A stretch of DNA of 64,000 bases, taken from the NCBI GenBank assembly GCA_009927275.1, contig RFNG01000130.1, forward strand, positions 30,560-94,559. The letters are read 5' to 3'. The stretch's first letter is position 1. Every line of letters begins with the position of its first letter. Position numbers and translations under genes: made by a program. Shown here piece by piece: positions 43,402 through 54,637 of the stretch. This stretch comes from Sphingobacteriia bacterium (lineage in GTDB: Bacteria > Bacteroidota > Bacteroidia > B-17B0 > Aurantibacillaceae). Under the pieces are notes generated by a model, which worked only from the letters and a program-made list of their open reading frames with translations, made no database searches and had not been told where the DNA came from.

Positions 43402-45102
43402 ATGTCAAAAATTGTTTTTAAAACCGTAGTACTATCTACTTTTCTTATTTTTTTTATTAGTACCCAGGCAATTAAAGCGCAGGACTTTTTTGAAATCAGT
43501 AAACAGCTTGAATTACTGCATGCCGTGTATAAAGAAATTCATTTGCATTATGTAGAACAGCCTAACACGGGGAATATCTCTAAGCGGGCCATAGACGCTA
43601 TGCTAAGTGGACTGGACCCGTATTCGGTATTATTTACAGAAGATGATATAGAAGAATACCGTTATATGACTACGGGTGCCTATGGCGGGATAGGACTTAA
43701 TTTGCGTGAAATAAATGGTAAAGTTAGGGTTTACGAGTTGTATGAAAATGCACCTGCAGCAAAAGCCGGTATTCGCATTGGCGATATCATATATTCGGTC
43801 AACGGCATTCGCATTTTAAAGTATGACGATAAAGTTATGTCCTTACTTCGTGGAAGTCCGGGTTCTACGGTTACCCTTGAAATTCAATCTCATACAACAG
43901 CGCAACCGCAAACATTGAAGTTAATTCGTCAACACATTCAGCCTCCCGTAATTTCTAATGCGAGCTTGCTTAGTGACAGCTGCACCGGAATAATTCGGCT
44001 CGAGTCATTTACAGAGCGCTGCGCAGAAGATGTAAAAACAGCTTTAGTGCAATTAAAACGCCGGGGAGCAAAACGTTTAATTTTAGATTTACGCGATAAT
44101 CCAGGCGGTTTGTTACAGGAGGCAGTACGCTTGGTTAATCTTTTTGTATCTCCAGAACAACTCGTAGTTTATACAAAAGGCCGTAATCCGGAAATGAATT
44201 CAGAGTTTAAAACGGCAACAGCCGCATTAGACAGTGTTATGCCTATAGTGGTATGGATAAATGCGCATTCTGCTTCGGCTTCTGAAATTGTTGCCGGCGC
44301 CTTACAGGATTTAGACCGTGCTGTAATAGCTGGTGAACGTTCGTTTGGTAAAGGATTGGTGCAGCAAACAAAAACCTTACCCTATAACAGTCAAATTAAA
44401 ATAACGGTGGCTAAATACTATATTCCCAGTGGCCGTTGTATACAGGCTTTAGACTATGCCTCACGTAACGCCGAAGGTGTTGTAAATACAGTTCCAGACA
44501 GTTTAATAACCGCATTTAAAACCCGAAATGGAAGAATTGTATACGATGGCGCCGGAGTTTATCCTGATCTTCCCTTAATGAGCACACCCGGAGCGTATGT
44601 AGTTTCAAAACTTCAAGAGGCGTATTGTTTTTATGATTTTGCAAATAATTACGTGGCCGGACATCCCAAAATAGAAAAACCCGAGGCATTTAAAATTACA
44701 AACGCCGAATACGATGCGTTTGTAATTTTTTGTATTCAGCGACTGGATTCTATTTTAACAGACATGGATTTAGAATTAAACACTAAAATAAATTTTAAAA
44801 AAAATGGTATACGTGATTCCATTTCTATGAACCAGGCTCTTTGGGCAATAAAAACCGAGTTGAAAAATCAAAAAAAATCATGGTTTAGTCAATTTTCAAA
44901 TGATATAAAAACGGCACTCGAAGAAGAATTAATTGCGCGCTATTATTTTGAAAAAGGAAAACGGGCCTACCGCATAAAACATGAATACCAAATTCAAGAA
45001 CTTTTAAATGTTATGGCAGACCTTGAAAAATTTAATTCCTATTTAAAACCCTTAACGGATCAAAAACCAAAAAGACCGTTCAGTCAAAATAAACGCTACT
45101 GA
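43402..45102 (+). CDS. S41 family C-terminal processing peptidase
   Basis: PDZ domain 'GIGLNLREINGKVRVYELYENAPAAKAGIRIGDIIYSVNG', 'LRDNPGGLLQEAV', 'SASASEIVAGALQDLDRAVIAGERSFGKGLVQ'. Confidence 0.94.
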   Translation: MSKIVFKTVVLSTFLIFFISTQAIKAQDFFEISKQLELLHAVYKEIHLHYVEQPNTGNISKRAIDAMLSGLDPYSVLFTEDDIEEYRYMTTGAYGGIGLNLREINGKVRVYELYENAPAAKAGIRIGDIIYSVNGIRILKYDDKVMSLLRGSPGSTVTLEIQSHTTAQPQTLKLIRQHIQPPVISNASLLSDSCTGIIRLESFTERCAEDVKTALVQLKRRGAKRLILDLRDNPGGLLQEAVRLVNLFVSPEQLVVYTKGRNPEMNSEFKTATAALDSVMPIVVWINAHSASASEIVAGALQDLDRAVIAGERSFGKGLVQQTKTLPYNSQIKITVAKYYIPSGRCIQALDYASRNAEGVVNTVPDSLITAFKTRNGRIVYDGAGVYPDLPLMSTPGAYVVSKLQEAYCFYDFANNYVAGHPKIEKPEAFKITNAEYDAFVIFCIQRLDSILTDMDLELNTKINFKKNGIRDSISMNQALWAIKTELKNQKKSWFSQFSNDIKTALEEELIARYYFEKGKRAYRIKHEYQIQELLNVMADLEKFNSYLKPLTDQKPKRPFSQNKRY

Positions 45103-46856
45103 CGAAAAATCTCCTGAATCACCGAACTGTATTTTTGAGCAATAATTTTACGCTTTAAACTTAATTTGGGCGTTATTTCACCGCTTTCAACCGACCAGTG
45201 GCCCTGAACAATACGATGGCGCTTGATTTGTTCGTAGGCTCCCAGAGTGGGGTTAATGGCATTAACGTGTTGTTGAATGAGATCTTTTAATACCGGATGT
45301 TCGTGTATAGGTGCAGCGTCGTATCGTATATCCATATCTTGGCAATAGGCAACAAATGCATTAGTATTGGGCAATATTAAGGCTGAGGCAAATTTTTGAT
45401 CTTCACCAATAACCATGCAATGTTCAATATATCGGCATTCCTTTAATTTATTTTCAAGATAAACCGGGCTAATATATTTACCTCCTGAATTTTTAAAAAG
45501 TTCTTTTTTACGATCGGTGATAACTAAAAATTTATTTTCTGCAATATGGCCCACATCGCCAGTGCTAAACCAACCTTCAACATCAAGCACTTCACGGGTT
45601 GCTTCGGGATTTAAATAATATCCGCTCATCACACTGGGGCCGCGAAATAAAATTTCGCCATCGTCCGCAATTTTAACTTCGGAATTTGATAATACAATAC
45701 CCACCGAACCAAACTTTCGTTGGGCGGCATCACTTCTATTTATAGAAACAACCACACAGGTTTCAGTAAGCCCATAGCCTTGCAGTATTGTAATGCCGGC
45801 ACACGAAAACATGCGTTCTAAATTTGGATTTAAAGCAGAACCACCACTGGCAATTACTTTGATATTACCCCCAATAGCTGCGCGCCATTTACTATAAATA
45901 AGCGTATCGGCTATTTGCCGTTGAATAGCATACCATAAGCCGTTTTTATTATTTAATTCATAGCGCTTAGCTAATGCAATGCTCCAGTTAAATAGATATT
46001 TTTTTATACCATTTAGCTTTTCACCCGTTTGCAATATTCGATCCATTACTTTTTCCAGTAATCTTGGAACCGCCACAAAAACATCAGGCTTTATTTCACG
46101 CGCATTATCGCCAATTTTTTCTAAACTTTCAGCATAATAAATGCCAATGCCATGGTACAGGTATAAGGTATTTACCATACGTTCAAACACATGGTTTAAG
46201 GGCAAAAAACTTAAGGCTTTCCAGGTTTGTTTAAACGGAATAATATCCTTACATGCTAAAATATTTGCTACCATTTGCGCATGACGAATCATTACGCCTT
46301 TGGGCGTTCCGGTGGTGCCACTGGTATATAAAATACTTAATAAATCTTCCGCCGTAATTTCACTAATGCGTTGTTGCAGCGCGGCCTCATGTTTTAAGTA
46401 CACATCTTTTTGAGCAAAGTGCTCAAGCGCAATGGTATTATCTAATGGTGTAAAAGAAATAATGTGTTCTATAGGTGTTTGTGATTTAACGGCAAGTATT
46501 TTTTTTAAAACGGCCCGGTCTGAAATAAAAATCAATTTAGTCGCACTGTGATTTAAAATATAAATTAAATCGGTGTTACTTAAAGTAGGGTAAATAGGCA
46601 CAGTGGGCAACCCCGCCAACTGACATCCGTAATCGGCAATATTCCATTCGGGCATATTGCCAGCCATTAATGCCACCCGATCTCCTTTTTGAAATCCGGC
46701 ATCTATTAGTGCTGCTGCAAGCCAGTGCGCCCGGTTAAAAAAATCTGAGGTACTTAGGGCCTGCCAGCCCTTTGGATGTTTAGCGTTTAACAATTCAGAT
46801 TTTTTAAAATCAGTTTGTAAACGGTATAAAATATCAAAGGTTCTACGAATCTCCAT
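45096..46856 (-). CDS. Long-chain fatty-acid-CoA ligase (AMP-forming)
   Basis: 'ILYTSGTTGTPKGVMIRH', 'LQGYGLTETCVVVS', 'GWFSTGDVGHI'. Confidence 0.93.
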   Translation of the reverse strand: MEIRRTFDILYRLQTDFKKSELLNAKHPKGWQALSTSDFFNRAHWLAAALIDAGFQKGDRVALMAGNMPEWNIADYGCQLAGLPTVPIYPTLSNTDLIYILNHSATKLIFISDRAVLKKILAVKSQTPIEHIISFTPLDNTIALEHFAQKDVYLKHEAALQQRISEITAEDLLSILYTSGTTGTPKGVMIRHAQMVANILACKDIIPFKQTWKALSFLPLNHVFERMVNTLYLYHGIGIYYAESLEKIGDNAREIKPDVFVAVPRLLEKVMDRILQTGEKLNGIKKYLFNWSIALAKRYELNNKNGLWYAIQRQIADTLIYSKWRAAIGGNIKVIASGGSALNPNLERMFSCAGITILQGYGLTETCVVVSINRSDAAQRKFGSVGIVLSNSEVKIADDGEILFRGPSVMSGYYLNPEATREVLDVEGWFSTGDVGHIAENKFLVITDRKKELFKNSGGKYISPVYLENKLKECRYIEHCMVIGEDQKFASALILPNTNAFVAYCQDMDIRYDAAPIHEHPVLKDLIQQHVNAINPTLGAYEQIKRHRIVQGHWSVESGEITPKLSLKRKIIAQKYSSVIQEIFRQ

Positions 46857-46919
46857 ATGTTGAAGTTCAATTATTTTTTTCAGATATCAAATAGTTCGCT
46901 TATTACGTACCTTTATAGC

Positions 46920-47885
46920 ATGATATTATTGACCGGAGCAGCTGGTTTTATTGCAAGTAATTTAATTAAACCCTTAATGCAACAGTGCAATAATCAGCTT
47001 ATAATTTCTGATGATTTTTCCCGTTCGGATAAGCGGTTTAATTTTAAGGATAAAACCGTTTATAAATGCATAGAACGTAATCAGCTTATAGCTTGGCTTA
47101 ACGAACATAACATTGCATTAGACTGGTGTATACATATTGGAGCACGTACCGATACAACCGAATATAATACGGCGGTATTTAATACGCTTAATGTAGAGTA
47201 TACCAAAGCGTTGTGGAAGTACTGTACTACGCACAAGATTCCCTTTATTTATGCTTCTTCTGCTGCTACCTATGGAGATGGCCAAAACGGATATTCCGAT
47301 TCGCATAGTTTAGTAAACTCTTTAAAACCTTTAAACCCTTACGGTGACAGCAAACATCGATTTGATTTATGGGCGCTAAATCAACAGCATACGCCTCCGC
47401 ATTGGTATGGATTAAAGTTTTTTAATGTTTATGGACCTAATGAATACCATAAAGGCCGAATGGCGTCAGTGGTTTATCATGCATTTCGTCAAATACAAGA
47501 TACTGGTACAGTTAAGTTGTTTAAATCGCATCGATCCAATTGTGATGACGGCATGCAAAAACGTGATTTTATTTACGTAAAAGATCTGGTTAAGGTCATT
47601 TTATATCTTATTCAATCTAGGCCCTCATCAGGACTTTACAATTTAGGTACCGGAAATGCACGATCATTTAACGACCTGGTTGCTGCTGTTTTTAATGCCA
47701 TGCGGGTATCACCTAACATCAAGTATATTGATATACCACAAGATATTCGAGAAGCCTATCAGTATTTTACAGAAGCTCAAATGCAAAAATTATTAGACAG
47801 CGGCTATACAACACCCTTTTACAGTCTTGAATCAGGCATACATGAGTATGTGAATGCGTACTTAATGCCAAATACATATGAATAG
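46920..47885 (+). CDS. ADP-L-glycero-D-manno-heptose 6-epimerase-like SDR
   Basis: 'MILLTGAAGFIASNLIKPL', 'YASSAATYGDGQNGYSD', 'NPYGDSKHRFD', 'FFNVYGPNEYHKGRMASV'; ATG 46920 preferred. Confidence 0.87.
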   Translation: MILLTGAAGFIASNLIKPLMQQCNNQLIISDDFSRSDKRFNFKDKTVYKCIERNQLIAWLNEHNIALDWCIHIGARTDTTEYNTAVFNTLNVEYTKALWKYCTTHKIPFIYASSAATYGDGQNGYSDSHSLVNSLKPLNPYGDSKHRFDLWALNQQHTPPHWYGLKFFNVYGPNEYHKGRMASVVYHAFRQIQDTGTVKLFKSHRSNCDDGMQKRDFIYVKDLVKVILYLIQSRPSSGLYNLGTGNARSFNDLVAAVFNAMRVSPNIKYIDIPQDIREAYQYFTEAQMQKLLDSGYTTPFYSLESGIHEYVNAYLMPNTYE

Positions 47886-47900
47886 TTTAATATAAAAAAA

Positions 47901-49904
47901 ATGAGCGCATTTGCAAAAGCTATTCGCGAGGGTATACCTGATGTTCTGCCTAAGCCCAGAGCATTAAATTCCAAATGGAGTCACGCACCCCGCCGAAAAG
48001 CAATATTAAGTATAGAAGAAAAGCGGCTGGCGGTTGAAAATGCACTTCGGTATTTTAATCCAAAGCACCATGCCGAATTAGCTCCAGAATTTGCCAATGA
48101 ATTAGAAACCTATGGTCGAATCTACATGTACCGATTTCGTCCTGAATATGAAATGTATGCGCGGCCTATTCATGAATATCCCCACCGCTGTATAGAGGCC
48201 GCGGCAATTATGCTTATGATTCAAAACAATTTGGATCCGCGTGTTGCCCAGCACCCTGAAGAATTAATTACCTATGGTGGAAATGGATCCGTGTTTCAAA
48301 ACTGGGCGCAATACCGTTTAACAATGGCCTATCTTGCAAAACTGCAAAATACCCAAACGTTAGTAATGTACAGCGGGCATCCTTTAGGCGTATTTCCGGC
48401 TTTACCCTTTTCGCCCCGTGTGGTGGTAACCAATGGGCTTATGATTCCAAATTACAGCAAACCTGATGATTGGGAGCGTTTTAATGCTCTAGGTGTAACA
48501 CAGTATGGGCAAATGACAGCCGGATCATATATGTATATTGGACCGCAGGGAATTGTACACGGCACAACTATAACCATATTAAATGCCGCCCGTAAACGCT
48601 TTCCAAATACTGATGATGCGCAGGGTGCTTTATTTGTTACATGTGGCCTTGGCGGAATGAGCGGCGCACAACCCAAGGCTGCAAAAATTGCAGGCCTGGT
48701 TTCCATTACAGCTGAAATTAATCCACATGCAGTAGAAAAGCGCTTAAGTCAGGGTTGGGTTGACGAATCCTATACACAATTAGATGAACTGATGCAACGT
48801 GTTAAAATGGCTATGCTGCAAAAAACCGCTCGTAGCTTTGCTTATCAGGGAAATATTGTAGAATTATGGGAGCGCCTGGTTAAAGATCAAGTACCAGTGG
48901 CACTTGGTAGCGACCAATCGTCATTACATAATCCATGGGCCGGCGGGTATTACCCAATGGGATATACACTAGAAGAAAGCAATGCGATGATGGCCGCTCA
49001 ACCGGAACAATTTAAACGCGAAGTGCAGGCTACATTAGTGCGGCATATCACAGCAATTAATGCCTTATCTGATCGCGGCATGTATTTTTTTGATTACGGA
49101 AATGCTTTTTTACTAGAGGTTTCACGTGCGGGAGGCGATGTGTTTATTCCGGGCACACAGCGTTTTAAATATAATTCATATGTGCAAGACATTTTAGGCC
49201 CTATGTGTTTTGATTATGGATTTGGACCATTTCGTTGGATTTGCACTTCGGGTGCAGCAGAAGATTTAGCCAAGACCGATGCTATTGCCCTTGAGGTTTT
49301 AGAAACTATGGCACAGGATGCTCCAACTGAAATTTTAGGCCAGTTAAAAGATAATATAGATTGGATTCGTGATGCTGCCAATAATAATTTGGTTGTTGGT
49401 TCTCAAGCCCGAATTTTATATGCTGATGCGGAAGGCCGAATAACCATAGCCCGGGCCATAAATGCTGCTGTTCGAAGTAAAGAAATTACAGCACCCGTTG
49501 TATTGGGCCGCGACCATCATGATGTAAGCGGAACGGATAGTCCATACAGAGAAACATCAAATATATATGATGGCAGTAAGTTTACAGCGGATATGGCAGT
49601 ACACAATTTTGTTGGTGATGCGTTTCGAGGGGCAACTTGGGTAAGTTTGCACAACGGTGGCGGTGTGGGTTGGGGCGAAGTTGTTAACGGTGGATTTGGA
49701 TTGGTATTAGATGGCAGCGCCGAAGCCGACCAAAAGCTTGAGCTTATGTTACATTGGGATGTTCACAACGGCATTAGCCGTAGGGCCTGGGCACGAAATC
49801 CCGAAGCTCGATTTGCAATAACCCGTGAAATGCAAAAGCGTTCTGATTTACACGTTACCTTACCCCATATAGTTAATCCAAATATTTTAAACACATTATT
49901 TTAA
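47901..49904 (+). CDS. hutU: Urocanate hydratase
   Basis: 'YGGNGSVFQNWAQYRLTMAYLA', 'CGLGGMSGAQPKAAKIAG', 'SLHNGGGVGWGEVVNGGFGLVLDG'. Confidence 0.95.
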   Translation: MSAFAKAIREGIPDVLPKPRALNSKWSHAPRRKAILSIEEKRLAVENALRYFNPKHHAELAPEFANELETYGRIYMYRFRPEYEMYARPIHEYPHRCIEAAAIMLMIQNNLDPRVAQHPEELITYGGNGSVFQNWAQYRLTMAYLAKLQNTQTLVMYSGHPLGVFPALPFSPRVVVTNGLMIPNYSKPDDWERFNALGVTQYGQMTAGSYMYIGPQGIVHGTTITILNAARKRFPNTDDAQGALFVTCGLGGMSGAQPKAAKIAGLVSITAEINPHAVEKRLSQGWVDESYTQLDELMQRVKMAMLQKTARSFAYQGNIVELWERLVKDQVPVALGSDQSSLHNPWAGGYYPMGYTLEESNAMMAAQPEQFKREVQATLVRHITAINALSDRGMYFFDYGNAFLLEVSRAGGDVFIPGTQRFKYNSYVQDILGPMCFDYGFGPFRWICTSGAAEDLAKTDAIALEVLETMAQDAPTEILGQLKDNIDWIRDAANNNLVVGSQARILYADAEGRITIARAINAAVRSKEITAPVVLGRDHHDVSGTDSPYRETSNIYDGSKFTADMAVHNFVGDAFRGATWVSLHNGGGVGWGEVVNGGFGLVLDGSAEADQKLELMLHWDVHNGISRRAWARNPEARFAITREMQKRSDLHVTLPHIVNPNILNTLF

Positions 49905-49909
49905 TTTTT

Positions 49910-52045
49910 ATGAAACTATTTTTTTTAAGCATTTTATTTATTGGGTCTTATCACATCACACATGCTCAAAACGCTATGTTAAGCATTCAGGATGCGGTAT
50001 TAAAAGGCCGTAGCAGCTTAGCTCCAAAACGTTTACAAAACTTACAATTTAGCCCTAATGGCACATACTTTTTATATACTGAAAATCAGGCTGCATTTAT
50101 TTTTAATGCACAAACAGCTAAACCGGTTTCAATATTTGATATCACGCATTGTAATACGCAATTAAAAAAACAGGCCTTAACAGACACTTTAAATCAATTT
50201 GTTTTTAAAGGCTGGGCTAACGATTCTGCAATACTTGTAAATACATCAACCGGCTTAAAGGAAATTAGTTTTTATTCAGCTCGGCACTATACTAAAGCGG
50301 CGGTTCCAAATCACGAACACTTAGAATTCTTTGATGATTTAGATACCTATGCTTACGTTAAGAATCATAATATTTATGTGCATGTTGCAGGCGCTGAATC
50401 ACAGGTTACCACCGACGGCAGTTATACGGTTGAAAACGGCATAAGCGTACACCGCGATGAATTTGGCATTCACAAGGGATTGTTTTTTAGCCCAAAAGGT
50501 AATTTATTGGCCTACTATCGTATGGATCAGAGTGACGTAAGCGATTACCCCATTATAGATTGGAGTAAATATCCTGCTGAAAATCAAAATATAAAATACC
50601 CTATGGCCGGCAATGCAAGCCATTATGTTACACTTCATATATATAATTTAAAAACCCATCAAACTATACAAATAAAAACTACAGGCCCTCGGGATCAGTA
50701 TTTAACCAATATTTCATGGTCGCCGGATGAACAACACGTTTATATTGCAGTAGTTAACCGTGCGCAAAATCAATATCAGCTTAATTCCTATAACAGCATT
50801 ACCGGTGATTTTGAACAGCAGGTACTACAAGAGCGTGATGAAAAATACACCGAGCCGCAGCATCCCATGTACTTTGTACCCGGTAAATCAAATCAGTTTG
50901 TTTGGTTAAGTCGTAAAGACGGTTTTTTGCATGCCTATTTGTATACCACAAGCGGAACTTTAATTCGGCAATTAAGTAAAGGTCCGTGGGAAATAAAATC
51001 TGTATTGGGATTTGATCCTAAAGGGTCTTGTTTTTATATACATGCCAATAAAGAAAAAGCTATAAATCAGGATGTTTATGCCATAACGCTATCAAACGGT
51101 GCATTAAAACGACTTACACAGGGTGATGGTTTTCATGTTGGTACACTCAATGCGCAAGCCACGGCGTTAATGGACCAGTGGTCGGCATGTTATGTGCCCA
51201 GGCAATACGATATTATTAATTTAAAAACCAATAAACACCAGATATTGTTTACAGCAGAACATCCAACACAATCCTATGCATTGGGCTCATGGAATATTTT
51301 TACAATACCAAATGCAGAGGGCACACCATTGTACGCACGTTTATTTAAGCCTGTGGGATTTGACAGTACAAAAAAATACCCGGTAATAGTGTATTTATAC
51401 AACGGTCCACACAGTCAAATGGTTACAAATTCATGGATGGCCGGTGGCGAATTATGGTATCAATACATGGCTCAGCGCGGTTATATTGTTTTTACAATAG
51501 ATGGCAGAGGTACGAGTTATCGTGGAAAAGCATTTGAACAGGCTATTCATAGACAATTAGGCACTGTTGAAATGGAAGATCAAATGGCGGGTATAAAGTA
51601 TTTAAAACAATTACCCTATGTTGATCCGGATCGCCTTGCAGTGCATGGATGGAGTTTTGGAGGTTTTATGACGACATCATTAATGAGCCGTTACCCTGGT
51701 GTGTTTAAGGTAGGAGTCTGCGGCGGGCCTGTAATAGACTGGAGCTATTATGAAATTATGTATGGCGAACGGTACATGGATACACCACAAGAAAATCCAG
51801 AAGGGTATAAAGCCAATAATCTTTTAAACCATGTAAAATCCTTAAAAGGCAAATTACTTATGATACATGGGGCTCAAGATAACGTTGTGGTTTTGCAACA
51901 CAGTATGATGTATTTAAAAAAGGCAGTGGATGAAGGCGTGCAAATTGATTTTTATGCATACCCCGGGCATGAGCACAATGTTTTAGGAAAAGACCGTGCC
52001 CATTTAATGGAAAAAGTTTGTGATTATATTATGAAACATTTATAA
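49910..52045 (+). CDS. S9 family dipeptidyl peptidase IV-like
   Basis: DPPIV N-terminal propeller; 'LAVHGWSFGGFMTTSLMSRYPGVFKVGVCGGPVIDW'; catalytic 'GHEHNV'. Confidence 0.94.
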   Translation: MKLFFLSILFIGSYHITHAQNAMLSIQDAVLKGRSSLAPKRLQNLQFSPNGTYFLYTENQAAFIFNAQTAKPVSIFDITHCNTQLKKQALTDTLNQFVFKGWANDSAILVNTSTGLKEISFYSARHYTKAAVPNHEHLEFFDDLDTYAYVKNHNIYVHVAGAESQVTTDGSYTVENGISVHRDEFGIHKGLFFSPKGNLLAYYRMDQSDVSDYPIIDWSKYPAENQNIKYPMAGNASHYVTLHIYNLKTHQTIQIKTTGPRDQYLTNISWSPDEQHVYIAVVNRAQNQYQLNSYNSITGDFEQQVLQERDEKYTEPQHPMYFVPGKSNQFVWLSRKDGFLHAYLYTTSGTLIRQLSKGPWEIKSVLGFDPKGSCFYIHANKEKAINQDVYAITLSNGALKRLTQGDGFHVGTLNAQATALMDQWSACYVPRQYDIINLKTNKHQILFTAEHPTQSYALGSWNIFTIPNAEGTPLYARLFKPVGFDSTKKYPVIVYLYNGPHSQMVTNSWMAGGELWYQYMAQRGYIVFTIDGRGTSYRGKAFEQAIHRQLGTVEMEDQMAGIKYLKQLPYVDPDRLAVHGWSFGGFMTTSLMSRYPGVFKVGVCGGPVIDWSYYEIMYGERYMDTPQENPEGYKANNLLNHVKSLKGKLLMIHGAQDNVVVLQHSMMYLKKAVDEGVQIDFYAYPGHEHNVLGKDRAHLMEKVCDYIMKHL

Positions 52046-52130
52046 CCGTAATACTATGATGTACAATTTGGTTTTATTATACAATTGAGTTAAAAATGTA
52101 ACCAAGTACTTTTAATTTCATTGATTAGGC

Positions 52131-53096
52131 ATGAAAACGTGCCTTTATACATATGCTTTAATATTAGTTGCTGTTCAATTACACGCCTCAGATCCTGTTA
52201 AAGGCTTAATAAACGATGAAAAAACAAATGTTTTACAGTTTTGCAAAACGTTTGCGCCCGCATACGTGCCTTTATTACAAACGCATTATAGTTCGCCCAA
52301 TTCATGGGCCCGACTTGTTGACGGTAAGCCTTCGTCCATTGCGTTTAATAGCAATATACATAGTGATTTATATCGCGAATTTGAAACCATAATACATGAG
52401 TCAACGCATAAAAAAAATTCTGAGGAGGTTTTATTTGTATGTCCCGAAAACGCATTTTACACCACAGCAGATGAACGCACATTAATAAATCAATTATTTA
52501 AATCAGAGAAAATAGGGTTATTGTTACCAACGGATGTACAAGAAAGAGTATTTAGATTTAAAACGTATGTGGGTTTGTACAGCGGTGTGACGTCAAATCA
52601 AAATGGCATTTGGGGATTATTAGACGAGTATACAGCATATCAAAACGGATGCAGGGCATCTATTATGGCCTATGATAATGCATTACTTAAGGGCGACACC
52701 ACTATGGCATTAACATGTATTGAAGAATCTGTTAAAACATATTTTGCATACTATGAGTTTAGGCTTTTTATTGGCGCCTATTTAAAATATGCAGCCCTAT
52801 ACCATCCAGATCTATACAACAACATATTAGCTTTTACAACCTTACGAAAGGCTTTTACATTAAATACAATATTATTTGAGACTAACTTGTATAATATAAA
52901 AAATACAAAGCAGCGCTTAAAACGACACCATGCACACATAGAATGGCTTTATAACTATTATCAAGATAAATATGCTACACCAACCCAAGCGTATATGCAG
53001 CCATTTCAAGAATACCTTTCCACATTTTCTAAACCCTTTGAATCTGAATATGAGTGGGCCAAGCCACAACACAATATGGCATTTAAATTAAGGTAA
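52131..53096 (+). CDS. Uncharacterised secreted protein with HExxH (HESTH) motif, putative metallopeptidase
   Basis: Signal peptide; 'FETIIHESTHKKN' (HESTH at 52395-52409) and downstream 'GLLDEYTAYQNG'. Confidence 0.6.
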   Translation: MKTCLYTYALILVAVQLHASDPVKGLINDEKTNVLQFCKTFAPAYVPLLQTHYSSPNSWARLVDGKPSSIAFNSNIHSDLYREFETIIHESTHKKNSEEVLFVCPENAFYTTADERTLINQLFKSEKIGLLLPTDVQERVFRFKTYVGLYSGVTSNQNGIWGLLDEYTAYQNGCRASIMAYDNALLKGDTTMALTCIEESVKTYFAYYEFRLFIGAYLKYAALYHPDLYNNILAFTTLRKAFTLNTILFETNLYNIKNTKQRLKRHHAHIEWLYNYYQDKYATPTQAYMQPFQEYLSTFSKPFESEYEWAKPQHNMAFKLR

Positions 53097-53105
53097 AAAA
53101 ATAAT

Positions 53106-54637
53106 TTAAAGTGAATCTATGTTTTTTAAATAGGTGGCAGCCTGCTCTAGTACTTCTATTTTAGTTTGTATGTTGGTTTTGTTCCAGTTGGCAAGCGGAA
53201 TTTGCATTCGCATATTTGATTTTAATAAGCCTTGGTGCCGGTCTATAAAATTCCAATACAAACTATTAAACGGACAAGCGCCTTCTCCTGTTTTTTGTTT
53301 AACAGAATAATAGCAAGATTTACAATAATTGCTCATTCCATTTATATACTGTCCGGATGAAACATAAGGCTTGGTGGCCATTATACCACCGTCGGCATAC
53401 TGGCTCATACCACGCGTGTTGGGTAATTCTACCCATTGTATAGCGTCAATATAAATACCAAGATACCAGTTGTCTACCTCATCAGGATGCGTTCCGGTTA
53501 ATAATGCAAAATTTCCTGTAATCATTAATCGCTGAATATGATGCGCATAAGCCAGGTTTAAACTTTGTGTTATGCTTTCAGACATGCATTTCATTTTTGT
53601 AGAACCCGTCCAGTACCATTGCGGAAGCTTTGCATGGTGATTAAAAAAGTTAAGTTTTAAATAGTTTGGCATTTGTAACCAGTAAATACATCTTACATAT
53701 TCACGCCAACCTAAAATTTGTCTTATAAACCCTTCTACAGCGGCTAGGGGGTATAATTCGGGATTGGATTTTAAAGCGCGTTCGGCAGTCCTAATAACTT
53801 CTATGGGATTAAGGTGTTTTACATTTAACGAAAAACTAATTAGTGCATGAAATACAAAGGGATCATCTAAAATCATATGATCTTGATAGGTTCCAAAATG
53901 CGGCAGGCGATAGGTAATAAAATGATGTAAAGCTTGTAAAGCATCTTTACGACTTAAGGGCCAATGGAAATTATTTGGCGTACCAATAAACTTTAATCCG
54001 GCTTTTTTAATATCCGAAATAACATTTTTAGTATCGTGTTTAAACGTAATGGGAGGCTCTGTACTTGGAATGGTTTTTAACGGTTTACGGTTTTCAGCAT
54101 CATAATTCCATGTGCCGCCAATCGGTTTTCCGGCTGCAGTCATTAAAACATTGTGTTTAACGCGCATACTACGATAAAACGGCTCCATAACAAAGGATTT
54201 AGATGTTTTATTTTTCAACGTATACCGATCCGCTATAAAATGTTCAGTAGAATAACAGCTAGAGCTGATAGGAAGCTGTCCACATATAGCTTTAAGCTGC
54301 TGGTCTAAACGGTACTCATCAGGCTCTAAATAAGCAAAGCGCTGTACATTATATTTTTTAATTAAATCGTTAATTCGTTTTTCAAGGGGCATTTTTGCTA
54401 ATGCATCCGTTATATATTGGTAGTATACATGATGGCCGCTTGTTTCTAATTCAAGTTTAAATAAACGCATACTTAAAAAAAATGCCATAAGTTTTTGAAT
54501 ATGGTGTATTACATACTCAGATTCCTGATGCATTTCAAGCATAACATACAGCACCTGGGATCTTTTTTTAAAAACCAGGAATGATTTATGTTTTGCTGGT
54601 CCCCTAAAAGCAGTCGCAGCTCTTTATATTCAGGCAT
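53106..54637 (-). CDS. Cryptochrome/photolyase-related protein, frameshifted near the N-terminus
   Basis: ORF 53106-54554 starts internally; upstream frame from ATG 54637 reads 'MPEYKELRLLLGDQQNINHSWFLKKDP', joined to 'VLYVMLEMHQESEYVIHHIQK' by one missing C at GATCCCAGG. Confidence 0.88.
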
